From Diplodia intermedia (lineage: Eukaryota > Ascomycota > Dothideomycetes > Botryosphaeriales > Botryosphaeriaceae), in the NCBI GenBank assembly GCA_021495925.1, contig JAKEKT010000034.1:248001-312000 (forward strand): a stretch of DNA of 64,000 bases, written 5' to 3'. The translations under genes and the position numbers were made by a program. Positions 12,674-25,126 of the stretch are shown piece after piece (the stretch's first letter is position 1; each line of letters starts with the position of its first letter). A model generated the notes under the pieces. The model had not been told where the DNA came from. It saw only the letters and a program-made list of their open reading frames with translations, and did no database searches.

Positions 12674-14786
12674 CTAGAAGGCGGCACCGCCCAGCTCCCC
12701 TTCCCCATTCAGGCTCCTGAGGTGCTCATCCGCCAGGTCGGCCCTCAAGCTGAAAGTCTCGCTTTCCCTCTCCAACCGCTCCCACTCCCTCTTGCCCCTC
12801 CGTCCCACTGCCTCCTTCTCCGCGATCTGCTCGCGCAGCTTGCGGGATTCGTCTTCTAGCTTCATTATGCGGAGGTTGTCGTAGAAGTCCTTCTGGCGGA
12901 TGCCTCCGGGCACGATCGCCGGCAAGTCCGAGAGATGGGCAGCGACGGCGCTGTTGGTCGTGTTGAGGCTCGCCGTGCCGGCAGGACCAGTAGGAATAGC
13001 GGGGCCGGTGGGGATGACGGGGCCGCCAATGGCCGGGGCAGCGGCAGCAGGGCCAGTGGGCGGCGTGGGGTTGTTGAAGCGCTGGGTACGCGGGTACGTG
13101 GTGGACGTGCTGTTCATCGAGCCGCGGAAGGGCGGGCCCGCGCCGCGCGGACCGGACGGGGGACCGCCGAATGCGCCACCGCCGCGAGGGCCCCAGTTAG
13201 CAGAACCGCGACGAGGCCCCAAAGGTGGGCTTGGGCCTGTGTTGTCGTAGGGCTGGAAGTCTCTTGGAGGGCCGCCAAAGCCACCTCTACCGCCGCCACG
13301 CGGACGAGATGGTGCAGCGAGGATGGGGTTGCCGGCACGAGCATGAGCAGACATGGGGACATTGGATGCAGGCCCCGAAGGCGGTGACATGGCGGGGTAT
13401 GCGAAATTGCGGGGGGTGGTCGAGGCGGGTCCTGTGGGAGGAGCGCGTGCGAAGGATGGGTCTCCATTACGCGGACCTGTGGGAGGAGCCGGGGCAGGAG
13501 TAGCGGGACTGCCATTGGGGAACGGCTCGCGCTCACGAATGGGTACCGGTGGATCACGGCGGGGAGGCGGCGGGGAACGTTCGCGCTCAATTGAGCGCGG
13601 GCGGAATGGTGAGCGTGGGCGCGGAGAGAAGCGCTCAACAGGAGGACGCTCTTCAGGCAATAGTCCGAGCCTGCTGGGATGGACTGGCGGAGATGAGCGA
13701 CGTGAAGAAGCGACAGATTCGCGGCCAGATTTGACACCGGCGTCATACGCAGCAGCTCTCGGCGGTGACGGCGAGCGGCGCCTCCATGAATCGACGCCGT
13801 ACGGATCGACTCGCTCGTCGCGACGGGGAGGCGAGCGCGAACGTGGACGGTAGCTCCGGTCGCGCGGCGGCGAGTACGCGCGGCGAGGAGGACTGTTCTT
13901 GGTTATTCTTTTTCTTTTTTTTTTCTTTTTTCGGCACCGGGTTTCCCAGTCCAGACTTACGTGTAGGCCCTTGGCCTGGGTTCTTCGTAACGAGCAGCTC
14001 TCGGCGGCGGCGAGGCAAGCCTCTCCCTCTTGGGCGCAGGCAGAGGAGAACGACCGCGACTACCCACAGGTGACACATCCCGACTCCTCTTCAACGGCGG
14101 CGGCGACCTCTCCCTCACTGGACGGGGCGAAGGCCTGTCGTATCCGGTGTCTGCATAATCACGAACCGGTGACCGCGCACGCGTGTCCCTTCTGAAATCC
14201 TCGCGGCGAGGGGAGTAATCCCGCCTGGGCGAATAGTCGCGCCGGGGAGAGAATTCTCTGCGCCGCGGCGAGAAGTCACGCCGCGGCGGAGAGTAGTCCC
14301 GCCTGGGCGAATAATCACGCCTGGGGGAATAGTCTCGACGAGGCGGCGGCGACCTGGGACGAGCCCTCCACGTATCACTTTCCGGCCTGATGTATCCTCC
14401 ACGAGGGCTGCGTGACCTGCGCCGGTATAAGGGCGATCGGCTTCGAGGGCGCGGAGCTCTGCTGGACGAGGGCACGTACGAGTCGGCTGGAGGAGGACGG
14501 CGTGGCGGCGAGCGCGTGGAACGGTAACTGTCGCGCGGCGGCGGAGATCTTGCAGGCCGGTAGGTCGACGCCGAGGGCGGTGCGTAGCGCTCGCCTCCGG
14601 GCCTGTAGGACTGCATGTCAGCTCAGATCTTGCAGCGACTGCGGGTGCGGGCGTGGACGGTGTTGGTGTTGGCCCAAGCTGGCGCGCGAGCAAGGTGCCG
14701 CAAATGTCGATGTTGCGGGTTTGCAAATTTGGGAAGCTCGGAATTAGCATCACCCACCTTCGGTCCCTGTCACGGTCGCGATCCAT
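12674..14786 (-). CDS. Arg/Ser-rich (RS-domain) nuclear protein, probable splicing-associated factor
   Basis: Three exons, 14786-14758, 14602-13961 and 13892-12674, give 629 residues. The first exon codes only MDRDRDRDR plus two bases. Canonical GTGGGT/CTACAG and GTAAGT/AACAG sites join it to the rest in frame. Residues 10-300 are an RS/RD domain: many SPPRR, SRSP and RDRS motifs and a block of RDYSPRR heptads at about 90-135. The middle (300-520) is Pro/Gly-rich with PPTGP repeats and RGGGRGG boxes. The last 110 residues are the only non-repetitive part, with a predicted coiled coil of the type ESRKLREQIAEKE. The composition resembles SR-related matrix proteins of the spliceosome; a specific orthologue cannot be named. 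Its neighbour 15558-17357, same strand, is a U2 snRNP subunit. An internal ATG at 14616 would be an alternative start with no first exon. Confidence 0.7.
14205..14345 (-). repeat. Heptad repeat RDYSPRR in the RS protein
   Basis: On the minus strand about seven to eight copies of a roughly 21-base unit encode R-D/E-Y/F-S-P-R-R. Copies differ mainly at the aromatic residue and by one inserted Pro or Arg. In SR proteins such dipeptides are phosphorylated on Ser, so this would be a dense phosphorylation array (inference). Confidence 0.8.
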
Positions 14787-15557
14787 TGCGCTGACGTGTC
14801 CCGGCCGGTATGTCGAGCGTCGGGGCGGCGGCGTCGCGTCCAAAGTGGTTGGTCGGTTTGATGCGCCAGCGATGGTCAAGAGAAAACGAACGAGAAAGGA
14901 GCTGGTGCAGCCTGTCGTCACGTGACCAGGCGTCATCGCGATGCATGCCCGGCCACCGGTGCCTCTGCGGCCTCTACTGCAGGCTCAGGCACTGCCTCCC
15001 ATCCTAGCAAGCCAGATGCACACACGGAGCGTAGCCATGGTCATGTGAGGCCGCGCGAGGCCCTTGTCCTTCCAGCAGGTCCCTCTCACGCCAGGTTCGT
15101 GAGCCGCATCGTGTTACCTGGTTGGTCCATGGTTCGGTACCGTAGCCGCCGGCTCCAACATGCCTTTGCCTGGAACGATCAGTATCGAAGCCCCACAATG
15201 GTTCTCGGCCGTACGTCCGCACCCCAAACCCTGTATCCCATTCGAGAGCGCGATTCTCGGCATCATCACATCTGTACGCCCGTCGAGGCGGTCGACTTCG
15301 GAATCCCAGGCAGAAATTTTGCAAGCATTGATCTTATGGTACTCCTCCCTGATCCCGGAACCCAGCCCATCCAGCAACGCCCGCCGGCTATGGAAAGCTT
15401 TCTCGTATGCATGTCCTGAATCAACAACAACTGGTATCTTGACCTCCTCCCGTTAATTTCATCGTGTGATTCCCCTCGCTCTCTGCTTTTTGCATTTCAC
15501 CAATTCCTGCTTTTTCGACCGTCCTGTGATCTGTCCAATGTGTCGTTCGCTCGGAGA
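14787..15557. other. Upstream region of the RS-protein gene
   Basis: 770 bases between two minus-strand genes: the 3' flank of SF3B2 and the promoter and leader of the RS-protein gene. No gene or repeat seen. Confidence 0.5.
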
Positions 15558-17357
15558 TTAGCGCCTGCCGCGGCGCTCTTGGTCCTTCTTCAGCCTCTTG
15601 GCGCTCTCTTCGGCAATCATCGAACTGAGATCATCCTGGTAAGCGGAGCCCCAGCCGCCCTGCTGCTCGGCCTGGCGCTGGACCTCATATTGCCTCTTGA
15701 TTTCATCTTTGCTCAACTTGTCATCCCTCTCCAAGGCATCAACATCAACACTGACGTCAAGATCGCCTGCCTTCCTCTTCTTCCTACCACTATCCTCCTG
15801 TCCAAGGACCGGGATGTGCTGCTGGGCCGTCTTGAGGTCGTATGCCTTCTCGCCACCAAAGAAGCCCGAGGCCTTAATGTTCTGTTCAGGCAGCACCGTG
15901 TAAGCCGAGCGGGGGTGTGCCGGTTCCTCTGTTTCGGTGCCGCGGCGTTGCTTGCGCAAAGTGAAATCACCACCAACACTTTCTGCGCCGCCGTATTCAG
16001 ACGGGACTGTCGATGCCATGCCACCTGGTGTCACAAGGCCACTGGCATCCATTCCGCCGGCATCCGACTCGTCGTCCTCATCTTCCTCTTCCTCTTCGCT
16101 CTCTTCCTCTTCCTCCGATTCCTCTTCGGGTTCCTGCAGCTCGCCCCACAATGTCTTCTCAACGGGTTCGCCGACATGCTCAGGCTGATTCGGCTGAAGA
16201 ACGCCAAACACATCACCTCCGTAGAGGGGTCTGTTGTACTCGTCAACCGGAGGCTTGCCATAGCCGCCGGGGTGAAACCCCCATTGAGCACCAGGGGGTG
16301 GCGGCGCGTTTAGACCCGGTATCTTCAGTGCAGGGTACGAGGGAGGTGGACCGAAACGCTGCATGTTGATCAGCCAAGGCGGAGGAGCGCCAGGCGGAAT
16401 GTTCAAAGCCTCTTTCAGCTCCTCACTAAGCTCACCGGGACGCAAGTGCTTCAAGTTGGTCTCGTACTCCTTACCCTCGTAGTACACCTCACCATACCTA
16501 GTCAGCTCAGGCTTCGTCTGGAATCTGAAGAATGCCTCGTAGAGCTTCTGGTAGTCAATGTCAAGTTTGTTAAGCTTGCCCTGCACGCGCTCCCTCTGCT
16601 TCTGCTTCATTGTCTGTTGATCTTGCTTTTCCAGAACAGCATCGCGCATCTCAGCAATGCCAGTCTCTTGGATGAACTTGGGAAGGGCGAAGGGCGGCTT
16701 CTCGATACCCCGTTTCGACGAAAGGTACTCGCGCTTGAGCGACCAATGGCTCGGGACGGGTACGACGTTGCGGTGACCTTTGATCGCGACGAGTAACCGA
16801 GGATCCGGTGAAGAGGTGTCGGTCCAGTCGACGAGTTCAGGTTTCCTGACCAGGGCCTTCAGTTCTGCTACGGACAATTTGTTTAACTCCTTCTTCTTCT
16901 TCTTCGATAGCGGCTTCGGTTGGTCGTCCTCCTCATCCGGAACCTCATCTTCCTCCCACATGACCTCGGGCTTTTGAACTGCCAGGCCATCACTCTTGTC
17001 CGCATCTTCCTGGAACTTCATGAGGACATCCTTGTACTCGTTATAGAGCGAGTTGGTAGGGTCGATGTCATCTTGAATGATGGCGAGAGCCTGCGATGAA
17101 GCGGCGTTGCTGTCGGTGACGGTTTGGGCATCGTGATCGGACGTGGTTTTGGTCTCGGGCTCTGCGGGCGGCGCAACGCCATTTTCGGTAGTGGCTGGTT
17201 GCTCAGAAACTTCTCTAGACGACGAAGCCTATCGGAGTTAGTAAATCAAGCTGCCGGAGTGGGGGATGGTCATGGCAATGCTCACCTCGGCCTTCTCCTT
17301 CTTCGCCTTCGCGCGGCGCCACGCGTTCTTGGACCCCTTACCCGCGCTGCCCGACAT
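15558..17357 (-). CDS. CUS1: Splicing factor 3b subunit 2 (SF3b145/Cus1), U2 snRNP
   Basis: Exons 17357-17286 and 17228-15558 give 580 residues. The intron is 57 bases with a perfect TACTAAC branch point (17243-17237) and GTGAGC/GATAG ends. The protein begins with a short Lys-rich segment (MSGSAGKGSKNAWRRAKAKK). A conserved DUF382-type region follows at about 150-285 (KPELVDWTD, HRNVVPVPSHWSLKREYLSSKRGIEK-like). The PSP domain is at about 289-365 (PGELSEELKEALNIPPGAPPPWL, then GYGKPPVDEYNRPLYGGDVFG). Next comes an acidic Glu/Asp run at about 390-410 and a basic C-terminus. SF3B2 contacts SF3B4 and the pre-mRNA near the branch site within SF3b, stabilising U2 snRNP on the intron. Length and domain order fit fungal orthologues. 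An in-frame ATG at residue 94 is internal. Confidence 0.95.
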
Positions 17358-20300
17358 TTTGACTAGTCTCGGCTGGCGAGTGCCGTCGTGCGGGCTTGGG
17401 AGAAAGGAAGACGATGTGGGTGGAGGATGTAGATGCGGAAGGCGTGGATGAAGTTGTGCTACCGCGAGGGTCGAGGGCGGTCGCGAAGTTCAAGCTCCGC
17501 GCCAAGACTTGCATTTTACGGCGGCGGTCACCCGGCAATTTAGCCCGATAACGACCTGCCCGATAACGATAACACGTTCACAACACACGACGTCCATCAC
17601 CATGTCTTTAAGGCTAAAGAACGTGGGACCCGCGTTAACAGAGAGATTTGACCGTAAGAGCTTCTCTAGACGTATATTTTTCGAGACACATATTACCTAC
17701 TCATATGCTGTAGAAATCCGCTCAGAGCCGCCAGCTGCCGGCAGTGAAGAAGAGGATAGCCCTTAAGGAACCTTAACGCGCTCGCTGCTCGTCTTACGCG
17801 CACTGGTGTCTGCGTGCGTGCGCGTGATGCTGTCGTGGCTATCGCTTTAGCGGTGGAGAATCGCGCGGATTTGCGGTCGCGCGCTTATCAGTCAAGAGCC
17901 ATAGCCTTAAACTTCCACCTTCCAACTGCCGCGGACTGGATGCTAGTGTGTGCGCGCGAGCGGATTCGGAGGGGGTGGGTAGTCCTTGGAAAGGGAAAAG
18001 AGGCATTTTGGGGGAACGCTGGAATTTTTAGAAGGAGCAGTTCGGTGATATAGCTCAGCACGAAGATGCGTGCGAGAAGCATGCAAGAGAAGCAGCGGGA
18101 TTGGCAGCACGAATGATGGTGGAGGTTGAGTACCTAGGTGCACGCTACCTCTTTAGGTGACGGCAACGCGCAGGCCAATCACGATGCCGGAAAATTGTCC
18201 GCCTCAGAAGAAGGTACATCTCGTCACCAAGACGATTTCACGATAAGCACTCGTCATCAACGAGCCAACTCCTGCACGCTGGAACATGCGATCTAACCGA
18301 CCCTGCGAGCACAGAGACATGCGACTGACAAGTTTCGAGGATAAAATTTTAACCCAACTTTCTTGCAGTGAGCTCGGCAGTCCGTACCTTACAGAAATCG
18401 GCATGACCGAGAGTAAAGATATCTCCGATGCAAATATCGGACCATTCGTGCCACAATGCTGCCACGTCAAGCTATGAGCAGCTGCAGAAGAGGGAACTAA
18501 AATTGACGAATGGAGAAGAGCAGTTCCACGTGTTTGCAAGCGCCCCTGGCCTGGCCCGGCTTACATTCGTTCACGCCCTTCGCGCGAATAAGAAACAGAC
18601 TCAATGGCATAAGCGCAAAAAAAGGATTTGCATGTAAGTCGATTGACGGCACAGCGCTTACGAAGTAGCGCAGCTCAAGAGTCCGCGTTTCGCATTTACT
18701 GCAAGAGGCAGCGCGACTTGTTTGCTGAGGATCGCTGCAGCCGACGCTTAGCGCCGGAGCAGCTGCTGTACCAAACGAAACGTTGGCTTTGGAGGTATTC
18801 GCGTCTCGACAAGAGCTCTTCTGTCCCGGCCATTCTTCTTCTCAAAGAGTATTCACGCTAATCATCAGCTGCAGCATCAACTTGGAGCAGAGACCACTCT
18901 GGACGGCGGGGATGCATGGTAGCCTTGCCCCGACCCCGGCCTGATCAAGGGCTTTGTTGCAGCAGCCAACAGCGCGCGTCCCGTCACCGTACATGGCGAT
19001 CCAGACGCGCCCTGTGTTTGCAACGTGCGAGAAATTGACAGGTGCATTCAAGGGCCCTTCAGCCACGGGAGCCTAAGGCAGCGGTGTAATTTGCTGAACC
19101 GTTGGGCACGACAGCGCTGGTGCACCCGCCGTGCCTCGGAAAGATCCTGTCCTACACACCACGCACAACCGTCGAAATTGGAGCAGCGCGTTCCGGCCTC
19201 GTCGAAAAGTGCCTGCCCCCGCCGTCTTTCCGGCTCGCAGTGAGTCACGCTCTCGCTGCTCGCGGGCGCGAAAAGCGTTCGCAGATCCGCAAGCGGCCAC
19301 AAGCGAAACCCACAACTTGTCCCGTGCTCGGCAAATCTCGAGATCGACCCGGCGCGGACGCACCACTACGCGGCCAGAGCAAAACGTCGAGGCTGGTAGG
19401 GCTGGCGCGCGCTGCGGAGGCTAGGGATCACGGGTGTCTTCGAGCCGCATGATGCGAGGCCTGGCGCGAGTCGCGCAATTAGCTCTCGCACGCTTCGGAC
19501 GGTCAACTCGGCCGCGCAATAATACGGGAAGGTTGAGCAGCGTGGTCACGTTCTCGAAGGCGTTGGCGGGGGGTCCCATGCCCAGCCGTGCAACACCGCA
19601 GCCCAATGCAGCCTCACAGCTCCGGCCGTTTACTTATCGATAGATGGAGGGGGCGGTTGAATGCCGCTTACCTAGCTGCATCGAGTCTAGCCAGGCACTT
19701 GTTTAAGAAGCGGTGAAAAGGCGTGGGAGCACGTTGTCTGCATTCTCCATGAATTGCTCAAACCTACGCGCGGGCGCGGGCGGCGGCGCCGTGCCCCAGC
19801 AGGAAGGTCTGTCGGGCGGGCTGGGCTGGTCGCAGTGCCTCGCGAATGGATCGCCCGCAGTCGCACAGAGATCCCTCCTGTCTCGGTGATGCCAAGGGAG
19901 CGTCTCGACTGCACTGGATTCGCTGAGGTCGGCAGCCCCGCAGCGGGCTTGATGGGCCCGAGGCGCAGAAGGCCGTGGCGAGTCAGCGGCCCTGACCGCT
20001 TGCCTTTGCAGTGGGCGACGGCTGTGATCGGAGCGAGGTGAGCGAGAGGACGCCGGCGTCGATCGAGCAGAGGCCATCCGCCGGTGACGTGAGCGCGCGT
20101 CGTTGGGGCGAGTGGGGAGGCGTTCTTGTGGCATTTGTGGCATGACGACGGGCGGCGGCGCGCGCGGCCAGCGACATGGAGCGGCGGGCCCACGGTGTCG
20201 GCCTGCATCCGGAAAATCATAAGCATATCGTGCAGTGTACGGAGTTGAGGCGGCTGGGATGCGCGTGCTGGGAGTCGCTGGCGCGGGAGAGATGGCGTGT

Positions 20301-20871
20301 TGGAGCAAATGGTGAACGGCGATTGGGGGCTGTGATGCGCTTTAGCGCTGGTCCCGATGACTGGGGGACGTCGGTCGAGGGCCCCAGGGTCTCCGGCGGC
20401 GCAAGCTGCTGGCTCTCCCGACGACCACTTCGACTCGTGTCCGGCCTCCAGCTCCCTCCAACAATCGTTCTCTACTCTTGTACTTGTATGCCCGAGCCGC
20501 CATCGCCCGCCTGTACTATACCGCCCACCAGCCCTTGCGCGCGCGTTGGGCCGACTGCGCTGTTCCCCGCGCCCCGGCCAGCTGCTGCCCTAACCAGGCC
20601 ACCGACTAGGCACTGTACTGTACAACCACCAAGCGGCTCTTCCAGCGCGGCTCCCGCAGTCCTCGTGCGCCCCCCAGCGCAGTCGAAGCTCGCAAAGAAC
20701 CTCCCGGAGGGCTATTGCCCCGTGTACCATTTTGCCTGTATGTTGCCCCCCCGCTGCCGGGCCGTTGCGTGGTCGCCCAGCCCTCTCCGCCGCCGCCCAG
20801 GCCACGGCGCGACGCAGGTACACCGCCAGCCAGGCCGGCCCAGCGCCCTCGCGAGGTGCCAGAGCTTGCGG
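17358..20871. other. Intergenic region upstream of the PUF gene
   Basis: 3.5 kb between divergent genes. 17560-17760 is relatively AT-rich; 18500-20870 is GC-rich. Short frames on both strands show no domain. The last few hundred bases, rich in CCNCC and CT runs (20400-20700), probably hold the promoter and leader of the Pumilio gene. No tRNA or repeat recognised. Confidence 0.5.
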
Positions 20872-20901
20872 ATGCTAATGTCTGAGGAACGACGCAGGTA
20901 A
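20872..20901 (+). promoter_or_regulatory. Small upstream open reading frame just before the PUF start codon
   Basis: ATG CTA ATG TCT GAG GAA... encodes nine residues and stops at 20901, six bases before the PUF ATG at 20908 and in the same frame. If the transcript starts upstream of 20872, ribosomes must reinitiate or skip two ATGs to make the long protein. It could instead be an upstream exon, since AG|GTAAAA at its end resembles a donor. Confidence 0.4.
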
Positions 20902-20907
20902 AACACC

Positions 20908-23900
20908 ATGGCCTTTACCAACGGCCTGGGGGACCGCCCCGAGGACCGTCGCTTTCGCAGCCCCCAGTCCCCGCGCGAGGAGTCAACCTTCCCCAGCTTT
21001 ACCTCGCCCATTCGCAGTATCGCCAGCCAGATGCAGGCGCACACATCGACGGCGAACGATGCCCGCGCCAGCCTGACGAGGCGCTTCACGACAAATACGG
21101 TGCCCACGATGCCCACATTATCTCCATTGTCGCCAATTGGCCAGCAGCGGAGACAGGCTGCCGAGAATACGGAGTTGACGTCTGCGGTAAGCGATTCCCG
21201 GTTCCTGCGAAGCGCGCCGTGTGCGACATGTTATATTTCTGTCTCTGGAGCCCCCGACGTGCGAGACGGGCGGGCGATTAGATAAATGGTTGCAGCCTCG
21301 CTGCCGTCGCTGCACCCACCGGGCGGGTGCGCGGGCGTGGCGGCCGAGGGGCGGCGCTCGCAGTGGGCTGAGCGAACGAACAATAGAGAGAACAATAGCG
21401 CTAACTGGCCGACAGACGTATCATAAAGTGCAGCTCGTAAGTGAAACTCTGGTTCCTTCCTATTGTTTATTGCCGGGTGGGGTGTCGTGCACGAGGGCAC
21501 CGTTCACGCCTGCGCCTTCCTTAAATGCTTCCCCTCCACACCCTCTCCCCCTCTCCCCCGACACCAACTCCACATCCCCACTTTCAACTACCGGCTATCC
21601 TTTCCGCGACATCACCACCCTTTGGCACGTTCTAGCATTGCGTTTTGCTTTTTGGCGCTGCAGGAAGATCTTGTTTGCGCTTCAGATCTTCTTGCTTCAC
21701 CTCGCCTGCCAAGATCTTGTGGTGCATCTGCACTGCACGCCGGGTTCCCAGAAGATCTACACTCGAGATATTCCACTTCATGTCATCCAATACGCCCCAT
21801 CGTCACAAAATGTCCACCTCAGCCATGGACAACGGCCTGGGCCCTGTCCAGGCCTCACCTTCTGAGTCGGAGCCTACTGTCACTGCAGCCACCACTTCAG
21901 ACCAGAACGCTAACTCCCAGATCTTCCAGCTGGAAAAGAAGAAGGCCGAGTACGAGTACCTCAAAGAACAGCGTCGCCGTTTTGAGGCTGAGATGGAACT
22001 GTACGACATCCAGATCAAGGGCGTTCAGAACGACTACAACCGTCTGTCTCAAGACGTTGTTCCCCCCAACAACTACACTGGTCACCAGAGCGAGCCCACT
22101 ACCCCTCCGGAGTACCGTGACCAGGGTTTCCCGTCTGCCTTCTCACGCCCTCAGCGTTACTCGATGCAGAGCTTGACCTCACCTCAGCAGAGCTACCACT
22201 CTGGCTCGACTCGTCCCAGTCGCTCGGGCTCCCAGATCACTTCTCCGGGCCAGAACTTCACGCAGAACATCTCACACATCCCGTCAAAGTCCATGCCTGG
22301 CTCCCGCCGTGGATCTGATGAGGAGGAAGACAACTACGAGTTCGACGTCTCCAACATGAACCCCCGCTCCGGCGCCACTGCGTAAGTTTTTTCTCCCTTT
22401 TTCACTTGCATCTTGTGTCACTTCTTGGGGGTCACTTGGCAATTTCAATTCGTTGGCATCTGCGTCTCTTGTCCCGACTCCGCTGGTCGTGCATGAGGCC
22501 CCAGCGCGCCGGATGCTAGCGAGCCCTTGCATGTCGTCACGTCTCATACGTCAGACCGCATTCCAGCGCATTTGGCGCGTCCGTACAAACGAACCTTAGC
22601 TGACAGTTTTGAAGTCTCAATAGGAACTCGGTTCCTGTCACCGGCCTTGACTTCCGCCACCGCGCGAATACAGAGCTCCCGGACCTTCCCTCGGTTCTCG
22701 GCCACATCGACACGACTCACTTCCTGTTCGGCGACGACGACGAGAAGCCCAGGAACCCTGCAGCCTCACCAGATGTCAAGAGCTATTTGCAGATGAACAC
22801 AAAGGACGGAAAGTTCCCGATTTTGGTCCGTCACGGCGGTGGGGACAGTATGCAGCTTTCCGCTTCCTCTGCCGCGCTGGATCTTGCGTCCGTGTCCTCG
22901 CACTCCCCCGATCCTCAGTCAAATGGCTGGCCGACGACTTCGCGCCACCGCCATGCTCAGCACAGCCTTCCGGTCAACAACCTTCACAAGTCTGACGAGT
23001 TCGGTCTCGATGGTTCTGGTGCCAATGGCACGGAGACTCCCAGGCGCTCGACAATCAGCAACCGTCACTCAATGGAGGTGAGGTTCAGTCCTTATAGCGA
23101 CTCTAAGCGCCCTGGTCCACTGGCCACGCCGCCGCACGCTCCTACAAATGGAATGCCTAAGCTGCAGTCGTCCTACTCGACCAATGACATCCCAACCATG
23201 AAGAACGCCAACGGTCTGAACGGCACTCCTTCTGGCGGCAACGGCGTCAACTCGCATGCCGAGCAGCACTTGCACCACCACAACGCTAGCATGGGCCGCA
23301 TTCCCATGAATGCAGTCAACCGCCACAGCCGTGAATTGTCTGGCGGCGAGAACAGGATCGATGACCCTACGGGCGCTGCAGCTTTCCGTTCCATGGGGTC
23401 TGCTCTTCAGGCTAACGCCGCGCCCTTCGGACCTGCTCTCAGCAACGGGACTAACGGCGTTACCGCGAACGGCAGCACGACGGCAGCTGGAGTTTCCTCT
23501 GCTACTGCGACCGCTATCCCGTCATCCAACGGTGCTGGCATCACCAGTCCTCCGGTGTACGGTAATCCGAACACTCCATACTACGGTGGTTACGGCATGG
23601 CGATGCTCAATGTGGGCATGCAGAACATGAACCCTAACGGTCAGGCTCCCTACAACCAGATTCAGATGTACCAGCCCTTCAACCCGTACAGCCAACCTTT
23701 CCAGCAGCCTTTCACCCAGCAGGCTCCTGCCCAGCCTCGGTTCCCAGACAGTCAAGCCCGTGTGATCCAGCAGCGTCGTATGCAGAATCAGGAAGAGCAT
23801 ATGCGCAGCACGACGAACTACAACTTCGACTCTCTGATGCCTCATGATATCGTTGAGTTGTGCAAGGACCAGCATGGCTGCCGGTACCTTCAGAAGCAGA

Positions 23901-25126
23901 TCGAGGGTCGCAACTTGGACATTGTCAAGAAGATCTTTGAGGCTACCAAGGATCATGTCGTGGATCTGATGCAGGATCCGTTTGCCAACTACCTTTGCCA
24001 GAAGATGTACGAATTCTGCAATGATGAGCAGCGTACCGCTCTTGTCCGGAACGCGGCTCCTCAAATGGTCAAGATTGCTTTGAACCAGCACGGTACCAGG
24101 GCTCTGCAGAAGATGATCGAGTACGTCTCCACGGCTGAGCAGATCAGCATCATCATCGAGGCTCTGCGTCACAACGTCGTTACGCTCATTCAGGATCTCA
24201 ACGGCAACCATGTCATTCAGAAGTGCCTGAACCACCTTGGTTCCAAGGACTCTCAGTTCATCTTCGAGGCTGTTGGCAGATCTTGCGTCGTTGTCGGTAC
24301 TCATCGCCATGGCTGCTGCGTACTCCAGCGTTGCATTGACCACGCTTCTGGCGATCAGAGGATTGCATTGATTGGCTCCATCACCTCGAACGCCTTTTCT
24401 CTGGTTCAAGACCCCTTCGGCAACTACGTCGTCCAGTACATCCTCGATCTTCAAGAGGAGCAGTTCACGGTTCCGTTGTGCCACAGCTTCGGTAGAAGCG
24501 TCCCCATGCTGTCGAAGCAGAAGTTCAGCTCCAACGTTATTGAAAAGTGCATCCGCGTTTCCCCCGCCGAGGCCAAGCGCGCCTTGATCGAGGAGCTCCT
24601 CATTCCCGGTGAACTGGAGAAGCTGATCCGCGATTCCTACGCCAACTACGTCGTCCAGACTGCGCTTGACTATGCGGACGCCCCGACCAAGATCCGCCTG
24701 GTCGAGGCCATACGGCCGATGCTCAACGCCATTCGCGCTACTCCTTACGGTCGTCGTATCATGAGCAAGATCCAAGACTTTGACGGTCGCATGAGCACCA
24801 ACTCAAGCGGTCAGATCACGCCGACTGCCGCTGCTGCTCCTGGACAAATCGCTTTTCCTGGTCAGCTCAACGTCACTCCTCAGCAGGGTGCTTACAGCAA
24901 CATGACCAACGGCTACGGCACCAACCTTGCCTCTCCCCAGCCGCACCGCTTGTCCAACCCTCAGGTTCCGAACAACCTTCAGAACAATGTACAGCAGAAT
25001 ATGAACCCTTACACCTCTCCCTTCCGCGGATCGAATCAGCTGAACGATCCTTTCCGTGGACCGAGTCAGCAGAATGATGGTTCCCCATTCCGTGGATCGA
25101 ATCAGCAGAACGGCGGTTTCTTCTAG
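20908..25126 (+). CDS. Pumilio-family (Puf4/Mpt5-type) mRNA-binding protein
   Basis: Model: exons 20908-21186, about 21906-22381 and 22624-25126, 1085 residues. The donors GTAAGC and GTAAGT are good; the first acceptor (CCAG|AAC) is a choice among several in-frame AGs. Exon 1 encodes MAFTNGLGDRPEDRR..., a typical fungal PUF start. Exon 2 encodes a coiled coil (QLEKKKAEYEYLKEQRRRFEAE-like). Exon 3 has a low-complexity Asn/Gly/Ser region and then the Pumilio homology domain at about 650-972 with eight repeats: HGCRYLQ, FANYLCQ, HGTRALQ, NGNHVIQ, HGCCVLQ, FGNYVVQ, FSSNVIE, YANYVVQ. These match Puf4-type repeats. PUF proteins bind 3' UTR elements and recruit deadenylation and decapping factors. 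The C-terminus carries three copies of an FRGSNQQND-like motif. An alternative first exon starting at 21780 or 21810 reads into exon 2 without splicing. Confidence 0.9.
21540..21809 (+). promoter_or_regulatory. Pyrimidine-rich leader, possible internal promoter of the PUF gene
   Basis: Inside the proposed first intron lies a CT-rich tract (about 21535-21600, with CTCTCCCCCTCTCCCCC). ATGs follow at 21780 and 21810, open and in frame with exon 2. CT-rich leaders just before start codons are common in filamentous fungi, so a second transcript beginning here (short isoform, starting MSTSAMDNGLGPV) is plausible. Confidence 0.4.

Noticed and set aside
23522..24775. 417-codon minus-strand frame opposite the PUF repeats
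   Set aside because: Shadow of the highly biased PUF coding sequence; Leu/Val/Asp-rich with no domain.
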